From: Variovorax sp. WS11
GTDB taxonomy: Bacteria > Pseudomonadota > Gammaproteobacteria > Burkholderiales > Burkholderiaceae_C
Length of the DNA stretch: 64,000 nucleotides
NCBI RefSeq assembly: GCF_010499245.1
Contig: NZ_JAAGOW010000001.1
Span: 1,488,001 to 1,552,000, forward strand
Reading direction: 5' to 3'
The notes under the pieces are model-generated. The model did no database searches. It was given only the letters and a program-made list of their open reading frames with translations, and had not been told where the DNA came from. Shown in pieces: positions 35,138 to 43,926 of the stretch (its first letter is position 1; each line of letters starts with the position of its first letter). A program made the translations under genes and the position numbers.

Positions 35138-35313
35138 GGCTCGCCTACACAACCATTAAGACCTCGGCACTTCCGGAAGCTGTTACTTCCCGCCATGAAG
35201 AGACTGACGATCTGAGCAGCGGTTTTCTCTTTCTGCCGGCATGAGTCTGCGCTTCTAAAACCCGAGCACGGCCTGCGTGTGTCGGGCAGCCGACTTGTGA
35301 GGAGTGCGACGTG

Positions 35314-37248
35314 TCAATGCGCCTTGCCGCCTGGGGATGCCGGCAATTTGCCCAGCTTCCGATACAACGTCTTGCGACTGATGCCGAGAGCTCGAGCTGC
35401 TTTGGACAGATTGCCATCCGAGGCAGTGACCGCCTTGCGAATCGCCTCAAGTTCGATGCTCGCCAAATTTCCGTCCGTAGGTCCGTGAGTCGCCGGCGAA
35501 GAATCCCTGTCAGGCTCCTCCAGTTGCATGAATTCGTCTGGAAGATGCTGAAGAGTAAGCTGAGTCTCCGAGCCGAGAATTGCAAGCGAAATGCGCAGAA
35601 CCATCTGAAGCTGCCGGATGTTGCCGGGCCAGGGGTGCTTAAGAAGCGCCTGCCACACCTCTGGGTCCAGTTCAATTCTCCGACCGCCGCTCTCTGCGCT
35701 GATCATCAAGTTGATTAGCTGAGCGACATCCTGTCTCTGACGCAGTGCGGGTAGCTGAACCCGAAGGCCATTTAGCCGATAGTAAAGATCTTCTCGAAAA
35801 CGCCCCGCTTCAACTTCGGCGCGCAACGTCCGATGCGTCGCGCACACGAGAGATAAGTCTAGAGGCACGCTTCTCGCGCTGCCTAGTGGAGTGGCCTGCC
35901 GCTCCTGAAGGACACGCAACAGGCGCCCCTGCAAAGCCAGCGGCATATCACCTATTTCATCAAGAAAAAGTGTGCCCCCGTTGGCCTGTATGAGTCTCCC
36001 TTGATAGCCTTTTTTCTTTGCGCCTGTGAACGCACCTTCTTCGTATCCGAACAGCTCTGACTCGATCAGACCTTCCGGGATCGCTGCGCAGTTGACAGCT
36101 ACGAAGGGTCCATGCTGACGCGGACCAGAATTGTGGAATGCCGCCGTGAAGACTTCCTTGCCGACTCCAGACTCGCCCTCTATGACAAGCGGAATATCCG
36201 AGCCGAGAATCATCGACGCCTTAGAGATTGCGCGTCGCATCAGCGGGTCGCCGAGGTCCAGATCTTTGAGCAGTACATTCACGCCACTGCGACCAGGACG
36301 CGCTTGACCCGGCTCTGCCGCCGCCTTCCCAGGTGTGTTCGTTAGAGCAGATGTCGGATGACTGCGTGCGCCGACACTGACGACAAGAGATACCTCACGG
36401 CCGTCAGCTAGCAAGATCGGGAAAACTCCGCTGCCTAAGGCCTGTGCTTTGTCAACTATCCGGGGTAGCGGTAAGGCGTTGTCAAACACGTCATTAAAAC
36501 GCGTATCTGCAAGTTTCTCGGCATCTATGCGAAGGATCGTGCGCGCTGCACTGTTAGAGCCGAGAAGCTTGCCGTCTCTATCGAAAACGGCGATCCCCTG
36601 CTTGATCGTCCCGATGTACTCGGCCACTGAATGAAAGTGGATAACGATCTCACTCGACATCTCGTGAACGAGCCTGCGATTCTCGATCATTACAGCAACC
36701 GTGCGAATGAACCCGGGCGTATGTGAGTGAGCCGCTGGCGTCGTGCCGTAGGCGGCAAGAACGCCCGCCAGATGACCGGAAGAATTGTAGATCGGCGCAG
36801 CCGCGCCGCAGAGGGTGCGGAATTGATGCAAGTAGTGCTCGCCCGTATCTACGGTTACTGATGTGCGTGTGGCAATGCAGGTGCCAACCGCATTCGTTCC
36901 CGCCGTTTTTTCCACCCAGCTCGCGCCAGGCACGAAAAAGCGCCCATGCGGTCCTGTCATGAAATCTGCGTCACCCTTCCTGCAGAGGATTACCCCTTCT
37001 GCATTGGCAAACAGAACGACGCTACCGGTACCGGCCATCTGCTCGTACGTGTTCTCGACTGATGCCTCCGCATACCTTAAAAGACCCCTGTTGCGCTCAA
37101 CCGCCGCTTGGAATTCCGTCTGAGACAGAACCCGTGGCGGGCTTGCTACCGCTGGGCTCAAACCTGCGGCGGCAGATCGCTCCCAAGAAGCTCGAACGAC
37201 TTCCGCGGTAGCTGGATTAGTGTTCGCTCGATGATTTCCCGTGGGCAA
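35314..37248 (-). CDS. AcoR-like sigma-54-dependent transcriptional activator
   Basis: The 644-residue enhancer-binding protein has four parts: an N-terminal GAF-type sensor (about 60-195), a PAS-like region (205-300), an AAA+ domain and a Fis-type helix-turn-helix at the end (LSKAARALGISRKTLYRKL). In the AAA+ domain, Walker A is GESGVGKE at 358-365, the sigma-54 contact loop GAFTGA is at 405-410 and Walker B GGTLFLDE is at 424-431. All motifs needed for sigma-54 activation are intact. The layout matches AcoR/acetoin-type regulators. I find no clear -24/-12 promoter in the neighbouring gaps, so its target is unknown. It converges on the hydroxyacid dehydrogenase gene. Confidence 0.93.
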   Translation of the reverse strand: MPTGNHRANTNPATAEVVRASWERSAAAGLSPAVASPPRVLSQTEFQAAVERNRGLLRYAEASVENTYEQMAGTGSVVLFANAEGVILCRKGDADFMTGPHGRFFVPGASWVEKTAGTNAVGTCIATRTSVTVDTGEHYLHQFRTLCGAAAPIYNSSGHLAGVLAAYGTTPAAHSHTPGFIRTVAVMIENRRLVHEMSSEIVIHFHSVAEYIGTIKQGIAVFDRDGKLLGSNSAARTILRIDAEKLADTRFNDVFDNALPLPRIVDKAQALGSGVFPILLADGREVSLVVSVGARSHPTSALTNTPGKAAAEPGQARPGRSGVNVLLKDLDLGDPLMRRAISKASMILGSDIPLVIEGESGVGKEVFTAAFHNSGPRQHGPFVAVNCAAIPEGLIESELFGYEEGAFTGAKKKGYQGRLIQANGGTLFLDEIGDMPLALQGRLLRVLQERQATPLGSARSVPLDLSLVCATHRTLRAEVEAGRFREDLYYRLNGLRVQLPALRQRQDVAQLINLMISAESGGRRIELDPEVWQALLKHPWPGNIRQLQMVLRISLAILGSETQLTLQHLPDEFMQLEEPDRDSSPATHGPTDGNLASIELEAIRKAVTASDGNLSKAARALGISRKTLYRKLGKLPASPGGKAH

Positions 37249-37369
37249 ACCTTGTCTCCGCTAGTGGGTTTCCATGGTAGCGCATCGCTCGCCACCTTTG
37301 ACCCACGCTTTCACTAAGGTGGTCGCGGACGAGGAAGGCCGGCACCTGCGGCCAGCGCAAGCAAGACGT

Positions 37370-37693
37370 GGGTTTGCCGGCCCTCGATGAACCGCCCACC
37401 GAGGCGATCACGTAGGTACCGTTGCCGATGATCCGATGATCCGCCGCGCCCGTGCCTGCGGGTTGTCCTGCTTCCAGCGCAGCACGATCTGGCAGCAGGT
37501 ATTCGCCGGCGGTGGAGCTGGCCGCGATGCGCGGCGGCGCCTGCTGGTCGGTGAAAAACACAGCCTGCAGCTCCGCCGCATCGACCATCAGCGAGACCGA
37601 GCCGGCCAGCAGCGTGCGGCCGATGCGCGGGATCAGCTGCGCGCCAAGCGCGGCCTCCAGGTTGGCCAGCGCCTTGCCGGTGGCCGATTGCAA
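37370..37693 (-). pseudogene. decayed LysR-family regulator (YeiE/CysB-like) remnant
   Basis: The minus-strand translation contains QSATGKALANLEAALGAQL and IGRTLL, which match the recognition helix and wing of YeiE-like LysR proteins (compare QSATSGALNELESLLGAQL in the intact gene at 51044-51982). Fragments of a linker and effector domain follow (VDAAELQAVF, AGEYLLP, HRIIGN), but about half of the expected residues between them are missing. The start is lost; the region upstream is the 7-bp tandem repeat array. It cannot encode a functional regulator. Confidence 0.7.
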
Positions 37694-37720
37694 GCGGCCG
37701 CGAACACCTCAAGCAGGCGC

Positions 37721-37831
37721 CGTGAAGCGTGAAGCGTGAAGCGTGAAGCGTGAAGCGTGAAGCGTGAAGCGTGAAGCGTGAAGCGTGAAGCGTGAAGCGT
37801 GAAGCGTGAAGCGTGAAGCGTGAAGCGTGAA
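37721..37831. repeat. tandem array of a 7-bp repeat, about 16 copies
   Basis: The unit CGTGAAG is repeated without visible mismatch for about 111 bp. It lies between a LysR relic and a molybdopterin oxidoreductase relic. Read on the minus strand it would give a heptapeptide repeat (FTLHASR), but no real gene is supported. Such heptamer tracts slip easily during replication, so the copy number probably varies between isolates. Confidence 0.95.
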
Positions 37832-37900
37832 CGATGATCGCTTTTATCAGTCACGATGATCTGAATTACCTGCTTTTTTGATCAGAGTTCAAACCCTATC

Positions 37901-38520
37901 ATGGCTGAACAATATCTCAAAACCCACGGATCCAGCGCCTTGTTCAACTTCCTCTCGCGCGAGCTGATCCACGATCCGTTGGCATCACCCACGCCGACGG
38001 CCGACATCGAGGTCAGGACCATCGCCTGCTACGTGTGCGCCTACCGCTGCAGCATCCGCGCGCACCTGCGCGACGGCGAAGTGCGCCACATCGACGGCAA
38101 CTCGACCCATCCGCTGAACCATGGCGGGATCTGCGCCAAGGGCTCATTCGGCATCATGAACCAGGTGTCGCCGGAGTGGCTCACGCAGCCCATTCTGCGC
38201 AAAGCCGGCAGCGAACGCGGCGCCGGCAACTTCGAGCCCATCGGCTGGGAGCGGGCCTTCGACATGCAGGCGGTCACGGGCCAGTTCGACACGCCCAACT
38301 ACACAGCGCAGGACGGCTTCTGCTCGGAGAAGAGCGCCGCGGCCTTTGCGCTGGCGGCGCTGCTGCTGCACTGGGCCACGAGCGGCACTCGGCGCCGGCC
38401 ACCGTGCACGCGTTCTCGGTGCGGATGCCCGGCCTCCTGGCCAAACGCTGATTCTTCACCGCGCAGGCGCAGCATCCGCAGAACCTCTACTTCCAGGTTG
38501 TGCCCTATAACCGGAAGCCA
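37901..38520 (+). pseudogene. molybdopterin oxidoreductase (formate dehydrogenase/DMSO reductase type), internally deleted remnant
   Basis: The frame begins normally. It contains the N-terminal [4Fe-4S] motif C-x2-C-x3-C (CYVCAYRC), the GGICAKGSFG segment with the fourth cysteine and the WERAFD stretch found at the start of molybdopterin oxidoreductases of 700-1000 residues. After about 125 codons, a NYTAQDGFC piece from further inside the protein follows directly, and then the frame shifts. Only about 600 bp remain. The gene is dead, with at least one large deletion. The original substrate cannot be told. Confidence 0.75.
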
Positions 38521-38531
38521 AGGAATCTGAG

Positions 38532-38885
38532 ATGCGTGAGCCGCAGTGGCGCCGCGAGGGAGAGGAGCCGGACTACAGGTTCTCCTTAGCCAACGAACGT
38601 ACGTTTCTCGCGTGGATTCGAACTGCGCTCGCGCTGCTTGCAGGTGGCATTCTTCTCGACCAGTTCTCGACAAAACTCGCCCCCCACGTCGTCGTTGTAT
38701 GTCTCGCCATCGCGCTCAGCCTGCTTGCAGCCCTGCTCTGCGCCATGGCGTACCTGCGGTGGCGCGCGAACGAAATCGCTATGCGACACACGCGCAAGTT
38801 GCCTGGCACGATGGCCATTCCGCTGATCTCAATTTGCATTCTTGGCGTCGCCGCGGCGATCGCGTTGCTACTCCTTCGGCAATGA
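38532..38885 (+). CDS. DUF202 (YidH-like) small membrane protein
   Basis: The 117-residue protein has the DUF202 core ANERTFLAWIRTALALLAGG followed by three hydrophobic segments. An AAGGA site lies about 8 nt before the ATG. Relatives such as YidH are inner membrane proteins of unknown function. It forms a pair with the next gene, 13 bp downstream. Confidence 0.85.
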   Translation: MREPQWRREGEEPDYRFSLANERTFLAWIRTALALLAGGILLDQFSTKLAPHVVVVCLAIALSLLAALLCAMAYLRWRANEIAMRHTRKLPGTMAIPLISICILGVAAAIALLLLRQ

Positions 38886-38898
38886 AGGCGCACTGCCA

Positions 38899-39240
38899 GT
38901 GAGCCCTCTTCATCTGGACGATCCGTCTCTGCGGCCACGGGACGCGGGCCTGCAGGCTGAACGTACGGCGCTGGCCTGGAGCCGCACGGGCCTGGCAATC
39001 TGGGTCAACGCATTAGTCGCGCTACGCGCGGGCTGGGCGAACGGAAGAGCCCCCATCACAGCCTTGGCTTTCGCACTTCTGATCGCCGCGGGAGTCGCGA
39101 TCGCATACGGCGTCAGACGTCGGCGCAGGCTCCTGGACGGCAGAAGCCCTTGCCCGCCTTCTGCACTTGCCACGGCCATGGTGGCGATTTTGACAATGGT
39201 CGCCTGCGCCACCGCAATCGCCTCAATCTTCCTGCGTTGA
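38899..39240 (+). CDS. DUF202 (YidG-like) small membrane protein
   Basis: The 113-residue second DUF202 protein has the core AERTALAWSRTGLAIWVNAL and three transmembrane segments. The GTG start at 38899 removes an upstream extension that overlaps the first gene. The YidH/YidG pair arrangement is common in Proteobacteria. The function is unknown. Confidence 0.83.
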   Translation: MSPLHLDDPSLRPRDAGLQAERTALAWSRTGLAIWVNALVALRAGWANGRAPITALAFALLIAAGVAIAYGVRRRRRLLDGRSPCPPSALATAMVAILTMVACATAIASIFLR

Positions 39241-39384
39241 ACTTTTGAAGTTCGCAGATCAGGCCGGAATCACTGGCTTGGAAGCGGAGCGGAACACACC
39301 TGCTCACAGTTAATTGAGTATCGAAAGGCGCTTCGCCTGCTTGCCGAGGCCGCAGCGGGATTAGACGGGATGGAGGAACTCGCC

Positions 39385-40254
39385 CTACCGCCGCTCTCCG
39401 CGCGCGGTCCAGTGCTTAAGAACTTGCAAGCTAGGCGAAGTATTCATGAGCAGTGCAACCGCAGCTTTCGCGCTCGTGATGCTCTCAGCCTCGTCCTTCT
39501 GAGGCAGCATTTCTCTTGTCGAAGAGACAATCACGCAACCCATAGGGCGGCTGTGAACGGGCATCATTAATGGCGCTGCGATCGCGACAAAGTCTGGAAA
39601 GGCCTCGCCGCGCGCCACTGCATGCCCTTGGCGGAAAACGATTTCAAGTTGCGCACTCAGAATTGCAGGGTCGGTGATGGTGGCTTCAGTGTGCGCTTCG
39701 TACGGACCCGTTCCTATCAACAGCTCGCGCTCCGCGGCCGGAAGCCAAGCCAGTAGTAGCTTGCCGGAGGCGGTCCCGTGCAGCGGGGTTCGAAGCCACG
39801 TGTCGTAGTAGGGAGAGAGCGGTTCGTTGCCGCGGAAGAAATCGACCACCAAGCGTTCATTACCCACGAAAATAACAAGCGCGCAGGTTTGGCCGGTCCT
39901 CTGCACAAGTGATCTCAGCACCGGTTCCGCCTCCCTCCTGAACGTGGTCAATGGATGGAACAACGGCAGCGGAGAAAGCGCGCGAGGGCCCGCGAGATAG
40001 CGCTTCTTGGAGTCATCGCGCACAACATACCCGCGCTCGCTCAGCGAATGAAGGAGCCTGAGCGTGGTGCTGGTATCAAGCCCTGTCTGCGCGGCAACTT
40101 CGGACAGAGTAAGGCAGTTCTGGGCGGACGTAAGAACATCGACGATCTGCAATCCTCGCGATAACGACCCAACAGCAGCTGTCTCCTCGCCGGCCGCCGC
40201 CCTCTTGCCCGAAGGTATCGGTTTTCTTTGGGCCCTCGCACTGTCCTGCTTCAT
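39385..40254 (-). CDS. IclR-family transcriptional regulator
   Basis: The 289-residue regulator has an N-terminal winged helix (SLSRGLQIVDVL, LSEVAAQTGLDTSTTLRLLHSLSERGYV) and a C-terminal IclR effector domain (TPLHGTASGKLLLAWLP). The ATG at 40254 has AAGG upstream and gives a normal length; a longer frame from 40356 is less likely. It lies downstream of the acyl-CoA gene cluster on the same strand and may repress or activate it in response to an acid intermediate. Confidence 0.9.
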   Translation of the reverse strand: MKQDSARAQRKPIPSGKRAAAGEETAAVGSLSRGLQIVDVLTSAQNCLTLSEVAAQTGLDTSTTLRLLHSLSERGYVVRDDSKKRYLAGPRALSPLPLFHPLTTFRREAEPVLRSLVQRTGQTCALVIFVGNERLVVDFFRGNEPLSPYYDTWLRTPLHGTASGKLLLAWLPAAERELLIGTGPYEAHTEATITDPAILSAQLEIVFRQGHAVARGEAFPDFVAIAAPLMMPVHSRPMGCVIVSSTREMLPQKDEAESITSAKAAVALLMNTSPSLQVLKHWTARGERR

Positions 40255-40623
40255 ATCTTGAAAGCCTTCTCGATCGGCATGCGGAATCCAGTCCGCAACT
40301 GTCGACCAACCGTCGATGTTGCTGTGCTTGGTTGGTCGTCGAGTTATTCTATTCACCTGATCGTTACGGATTCCAACTCGCCCGTGTCGGTTCCGACGCA
40401 GGCCAGGACCGCGCCGAGGCGTCTACGGCGACGGTGACGCAACAACGAAGGTGCCACGAGGCCGCTCGGTCGGCCCATGCCGTCGAGCAATGTCGTCAGA
40501 ATCACGCACTCCCGAGCAGAGGGAGACGTTCCAGGCCGGCGTGACTGCCCGCAGCGCATTCACCGCGCGACCTTGTCACCTCGGCGCCGAATCCTCACTC
40601 ACGTCCTTCGCGTCGCTGGAGTT
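40255..40623. other. gap without recognised gene
   Basis: About 370 bp between the MaoC-like gene and the IclR gene, both on the minus strand. It probably contains the IclR promoter. No supported coding frame or clear hairpin was seen. Confidence 0.4.
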
Positions 40624-41076
40624 TCAGCCCAGGTGCGACGTGAAGAGCAGTCCGGTTCCGGACAGGCAAACGAGCCCGTCCGACCTTGTCACCTTCAGCG
40701 CCATCTTGCAGATCGGCTTATCGTCCCGCACCTCAAGAACTTCAACCTCGCCTTCGATGGTTTCGTCAATGCGCACGGGTTTCTGAAAGCGCATCTCGCT
40801 GTTGAGGAAAACCGTCCCGGGGCCTGGTACCTCCGTGGCCAGCAGGCCATGAAGAACCGCCTGCATCACGCCGCCGTGTCCGACGCGTTCGCCAAAGATG
40901 GATTCCTTGGCGGCCGCCTCGTCGAAGTGCAGTGGATTGAAATCCTGGCTGATCCTGGCCCACGCATCGGTATCCGCCTGGGTTACGGTGTATTTGCGGC
41001 GGGCGATAGCACCGACAACGGGTTTGCCGTTGCGGGTTCTTGCCCAGGGGTCGTTCTGTTTTGCTTCCGTGGTCAT
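40624..41076 (-). CDS. MaoC-like hot-dog fold dehydratase
   Basis: The 150-residue protein has the MaoC hydratase-2 core: DFNPLHFDEAAAKESIFGERVGHGGVMQAVLHGL. It includes the catalytic aspartate/histidine pair of (R)-specific enoyl-CoA hydratases (D in DFNPLH, H in NPLHFD). The ATG at 41076 has GGAG 7 nt upstream. It is the last gene of the cluster that starts with acetoacetyl-CoA synthetase, and would hydrate a 2-enoyl-CoA or dehydrate a 3-hydroxyacyl-CoA there. Confidence 0.88.
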   Translation of the reverse strand: MTTEAKQNDPWARTRNGKPVVGAIARRKYTVTQADTDAWARISQDFNPLHFDEAAAKESIFGERVGHGGVMQAVLHGLLATEVPGPGTVFLNSEMRFQKPVRIDETIEGEVEVLEVRDDKPICKMALKVTRSDGLVCLSGTGLLFTSHLG

Positions 41077-41147
41077 GATGATCTCCGTATCGACGAGTTG
41101 CAGATCGGGCTCGCGGCCCGGGGGTGTGGGTGAACTTAATGAACTTT

Positions 41148-42299
41148 TTAACTCGCGTGTCCCATGCGCTGGTTCTCGATCAGCAAGGCAATGCCTTGGC
41201 CCCCGGCACCGCACAAGGTAGCGATGCCTCGGCGCAACCCACGGCGTCTGAGTTCATGCGCCAGGGTCACAACAAGACGAAAAGCCGTCGCGCTGTTCGG
41301 ATGTCCCAATGCGATGGCACCCCCGTTCGGGTTGACGATTTCCGCTGGAATGTTCAGGTCGGCCATGCTGGCAAGAACAACACCGGCGAACGCTTCGTTG
41401 ATCTCCCAGAGGTCGATATCGGAAGCCTTGAGCCCGGCGCGGGCGAGCAGCGCGCGCGACGCCTGTGCTGGCTGCAGGTGCAACGCCCCGTCGCGTCCGG
41501 CGGAGTAGCCCCAGTTCACAATTCGCGCCAGCGGCTCGGCTTGAGCCCTCTCGGCGACGTGCATGGAACCCACCAGACCCACAGCGGCTCCATCGGCAAT
41601 CTGCGATGCGTTGCCCGCGGTGACGCTGCCTTTATCTCTCATCACAGGGTCGAGCGCCGCGAGTTTCGCGAGACTGGACGCTGGGCGTATGCCCTCGTCC
41701 CGGTTGAACTCCGACCCCTGGCTGATGATTGGGAAGAGTTCGCCCGTCGCAGTGAAGTCGACCGCGGCAGCCCTTGTCTGCGAGAGGAGCGCCCAGCGAT
41801 CCTGCGCCTCACGCCCGATTCCCAACTCGGCGTTCGTAAGGTCGGCCAGCGCGGCCATCGAGAGGCCGCTGACAGCGCACGTCAGCGAGTGATCCACGCC
41901 GCTTACCGGCTCCGCTCCACGGCCTTGCAGCGTGGGAGCGCCGCTGTTGGAATCTATCCCGCCAACCAGGTACAGACCACCCTCGCCTAGTTCGACGCGC
42001 CGCGCGGCGTCCACCACGCAATCGATTCCGGCAGGGCAAGCTGCGTTAAGAGTAGTCGCCGGGATATGGCCGATTCCGCATCGATGCATCATCGCCCGGG
42101 CCGGGTTGGCGGTCTGGCCCGCCTGCATCACCATCGCAAGAATGGCACCGTCCGATTGCGTCGTGATGTCATATCGGCGCACCAGCTCTTTGATCGCCAT
42201 GATGCCAAGATCGAGCCCCGAGTATTCCGACAAGCGGCCATTGAGTCGGCCGAATGGCGTTCTCACCCCTGAAATCAGGTAAGCATGTTCTTTGTTCAT
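41148..42299 (-). CDS. thiolase (acetyl-CoA acetyltransferase family)
   Basis: The 383-residue thiolase has nucleophile C88 in LNAACPAGID, the NEAFAG motif, the NPNGGAIALGHP motif with the active-site histidine, and the second catalytic cysteine in LCGAGGQG. All catalytic residues are present, so it should be active in thiolytic cleavage or Claisen condensation of a 3-oxoacyl-CoA. The N-terminal cysteine context (ACPAG rather than VCGSG) is unusual. Its start overlaps the end of the DUF35 gene by 4 bp. Confidence 0.9.
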   Translation of the reverse strand: MNKEHAYLISGVRTPFGRLNGRLSEYSGLDLGIMAIKELVRRYDITTQSDGAILAMVMQAGQTANPARAMMHRCGIGHIPATTLNAACPAGIDCVVDAARRVELGEGGLYLVGGIDSNSGAPTLQGRGAEPVSGVDHSLTCAVSGLSMAALADLTNAELGIGREAQDRWALLSQTRAAAVDFTATGELFPIISQGSEFNRDEGIRPASSLAKLAALDPVMRDKGSVTAGNASQIADGAAVGLVGSMHVAERAQAEPLARIVNWGYSAGRDGALHLQPAQASRALLARAGLKASDIDLWEINEAFAGVVLASMADLNIPAEIVNPNGGAIALGHPNSATAFRLVVTLAHELRRRGLRRGIATLCGAGGQGIALLIENQRMGHAS

Positions 42300-42763
42300 A
42301 TAGCTTCTGCCTTTAGTCGAGCGGGTTCCGGTTCATCGACTAGCCTGAAGAACGGGAGCGTCCAATCTCCCACCTTGGTGAACGCGACGCGACATGTTGC
42401 ACCGACATAGAGCGGCCGTTCTTCGGCAAGCAATTGGGTCAACATCACAGGCCCCTCCACGAGACGAACCAGTGCGACCACATAGGGGACAGCGTTTCGC
42501 CAACCTGGATGTCCGACTTGATGCACGCGCGTGAAGGTCTGAACATGGGCATGCCCGCTTACCACTTCCCAAGCCAGGTTCTTGCCCCAGCAATACGGGC
42601 AAATCTCCCGTGGGTAGGAGGCCAGTCGGCGACAAACGCCGCACCTTTGAAGTTCGAGTCGACCGGCAGCGGCGGCGGCCCAGTAAGCCAAAGACGAGGA
42701 AGTCGGTGTGGGCGGGGGAACAGCAAGAGTCGCCCAATCGACTGCGTCGGCCTCGTGCTTCAT
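42296..42763 (-). CDS. DUF35 zinc-ribbon/OB-fold protein, thiolase partner
   Basis: The 155-residue protein has a rubredoxin-like zinc ribbon (CGVC and CPYC, 16 residues apart) and a C-terminal OB-fold. It belongs to the family that binds acyl-CoA and forms complexes with thiolases or MaoC-like hydratases (for example ChsH2 in steroid degradation). It lies between two thiolase-fold genes and overlaps both by 4 bp. That supports a role as the non-catalytic partner of the 402-type thiolase encoded upstream. Confidence 0.9.
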   Translation of the reverse strand: MKHEADAVDWATLAVPPPTPTSSSLAYWAAAAAGRLELQRCGVCRRLASYPREICPYCWGKNLAWEVVSGHAHVQTFTRVHQVGHPGWRNAVPYVVALVRLVEGPVMLTQLLAEERPLYVGATCRVAFTKVGDWTLPFFRLVDEPEPARLKAEAI

Positions 42764-43926
42764 GTGGTGCTCCCAAGTACCAAGGCGACTGCTTCGCTCA
42801 AGGTTGCTCCGTTGCCGGTGACGAGGGCGATCCTGGGGTCGGAGATCTGCCGCGTCCCCGCGTCACCTCGGAGTTGGCGGACTGCTTCGATCACATGGCT
42901 CATTCCACCAGCCAAGTCGGCTTGCCCGGCGCCGAGTTGACCGCCGTGGGTGTTAAGCGGCACGTCCCCGGTGTGCGAGAAATCGTGGTCGCGCGTCCAG
43001 CGCCCGAACTCGCCGGGTCTGCAAACGCCCAGGTCCTCGAGCGTGATGCCCACAACGATGCCATAGCAATCGTAAAGCGACAAAAGGCCTAGATCATTCG
43101 CTCGCACGCCAGCTTGCTTGAGGGAATCGGCCATTGCCTGCCGTAGCGGACCCGTGGTGTACTCCGGAGCCTGGCTTAGCGCGCGATGGGTGATGCATTC
43201 GCCCGCGCCCAGGAACCGCGCAGATGGCACGCCCATCTTCCGCGCCCGCTCAGGCGAGACGACCACCACTGCCCCGCCGCCAGCTGTGGACATGGTTATG
43301 TCGAGCTTGTGAAGTGGCTCACTGACCATCGGCGAGGCAAGCACGTCCTCGATGCTGATGGGATGTCCATAGAAGATCGAATCTGGATTCAGCTGCGCGT
43401 TCTGCCTCGCCCTCACGGCGATCTCCGCCATGTCTTCGGCGCTTGTGCCGTATCGATCGACGTGCGCCTGCGCAATCATTGCGTAGGTGATGTTGGCGCC
43501 ACTGGCCCCAAAGGGCACGTCGAATTCACGAATTGGATTGCGGTTTTTTGCCAACGCTGGTGGTCGAATGTTCCCGAGGACGCAGAGCACTGCCTCACAC
43601 ATACCTGACGCAATGGCGGCCGAGGCGCGCCAGATCATGCCGGCGGCGCTGGCGCCGCCGAGGTCAACCACATTGGCCATGCGCAGCCGCAGCCCCAGGT
43701 ACTCGGCGACGGTGGCAGGTACGTGCATCGGGGTTTCACCCAGCTGCGGTCCAACCAGCAAACCATCGATCGCCTCTGGCCCAAGGCCTGCATCGAGCAG
43801 CGCCAACCTGGAAGCGAGCGCAATCTGCCCCAAGGTTGTTTCGTTGGTAGTGCGCCGCAGCGACTTGATCTCGCCGACTCCAACGATGGATGCATCAGGC
43901 GCAGAGCCGCGTCCGGTGCGAGTCAT
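42760..43926 (-). CDS. SCP-x-type thiolase / lipid-transfer-like protein
   Basis: The 388-residue thiolase-fold protein is of the SCP-x/lipid-transfer branch that pairs with DUF35 proteins. It has DGLLVGPQLGETP near the start, VDLGGASAAGM where classical thiolases carry the nucleophile cysteine, YDCYGIV in the middle and a NTHGGQLGAGQ segment with the conserved histidine. The first-position cysteine seems to be missing at its usual site, so it may be an aldolase-type or non-classical thiolase (as Ltp2-like proteins are). The start at 43926 overlaps the aacS stop (ATGA), with GGAGG 10 nt upstream. Confidence 0.85.
   Translation of the reverse strand: MTRTGRGSAPDASIVGVGEIKSLRRTTNETTLGQIALASRLALLDAGLGPEAIDGLLVGPQLGETPMHVPATVAEYLGLRLRMANVVDLGGASAAGMIWRASAAIASGMCEAVLCVLGNIRPPALAKNRNPIREFDVPFGASGANITYAMIAQAHVDRYGTSAEDMAEIAVRARQNAQLNPDSIFYGHPISIEDVLASPMVSEPLHKLDITMSTAGGGAVVVVSPERARKMGVPSARFLGAGECITHRALSQAPEYTTGPLRQAMADSLKQAGVRANDLGLLSLYDCYGIVVGITLEDLGVCRPGEFGRWTRDHDFSHTGDVPLNTHGGQLGAGQADLAGGMSHVIEAVRQLRGDAGTRQISDPRIALVTGNGATLSEAVALVLGSTT

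Noticed and set aside
37633..37854. Small protein with a repeated FTLHASR heptapeptide
   Set aside because: It is only the translation of the 7-bp tandem array; no start site or homology.
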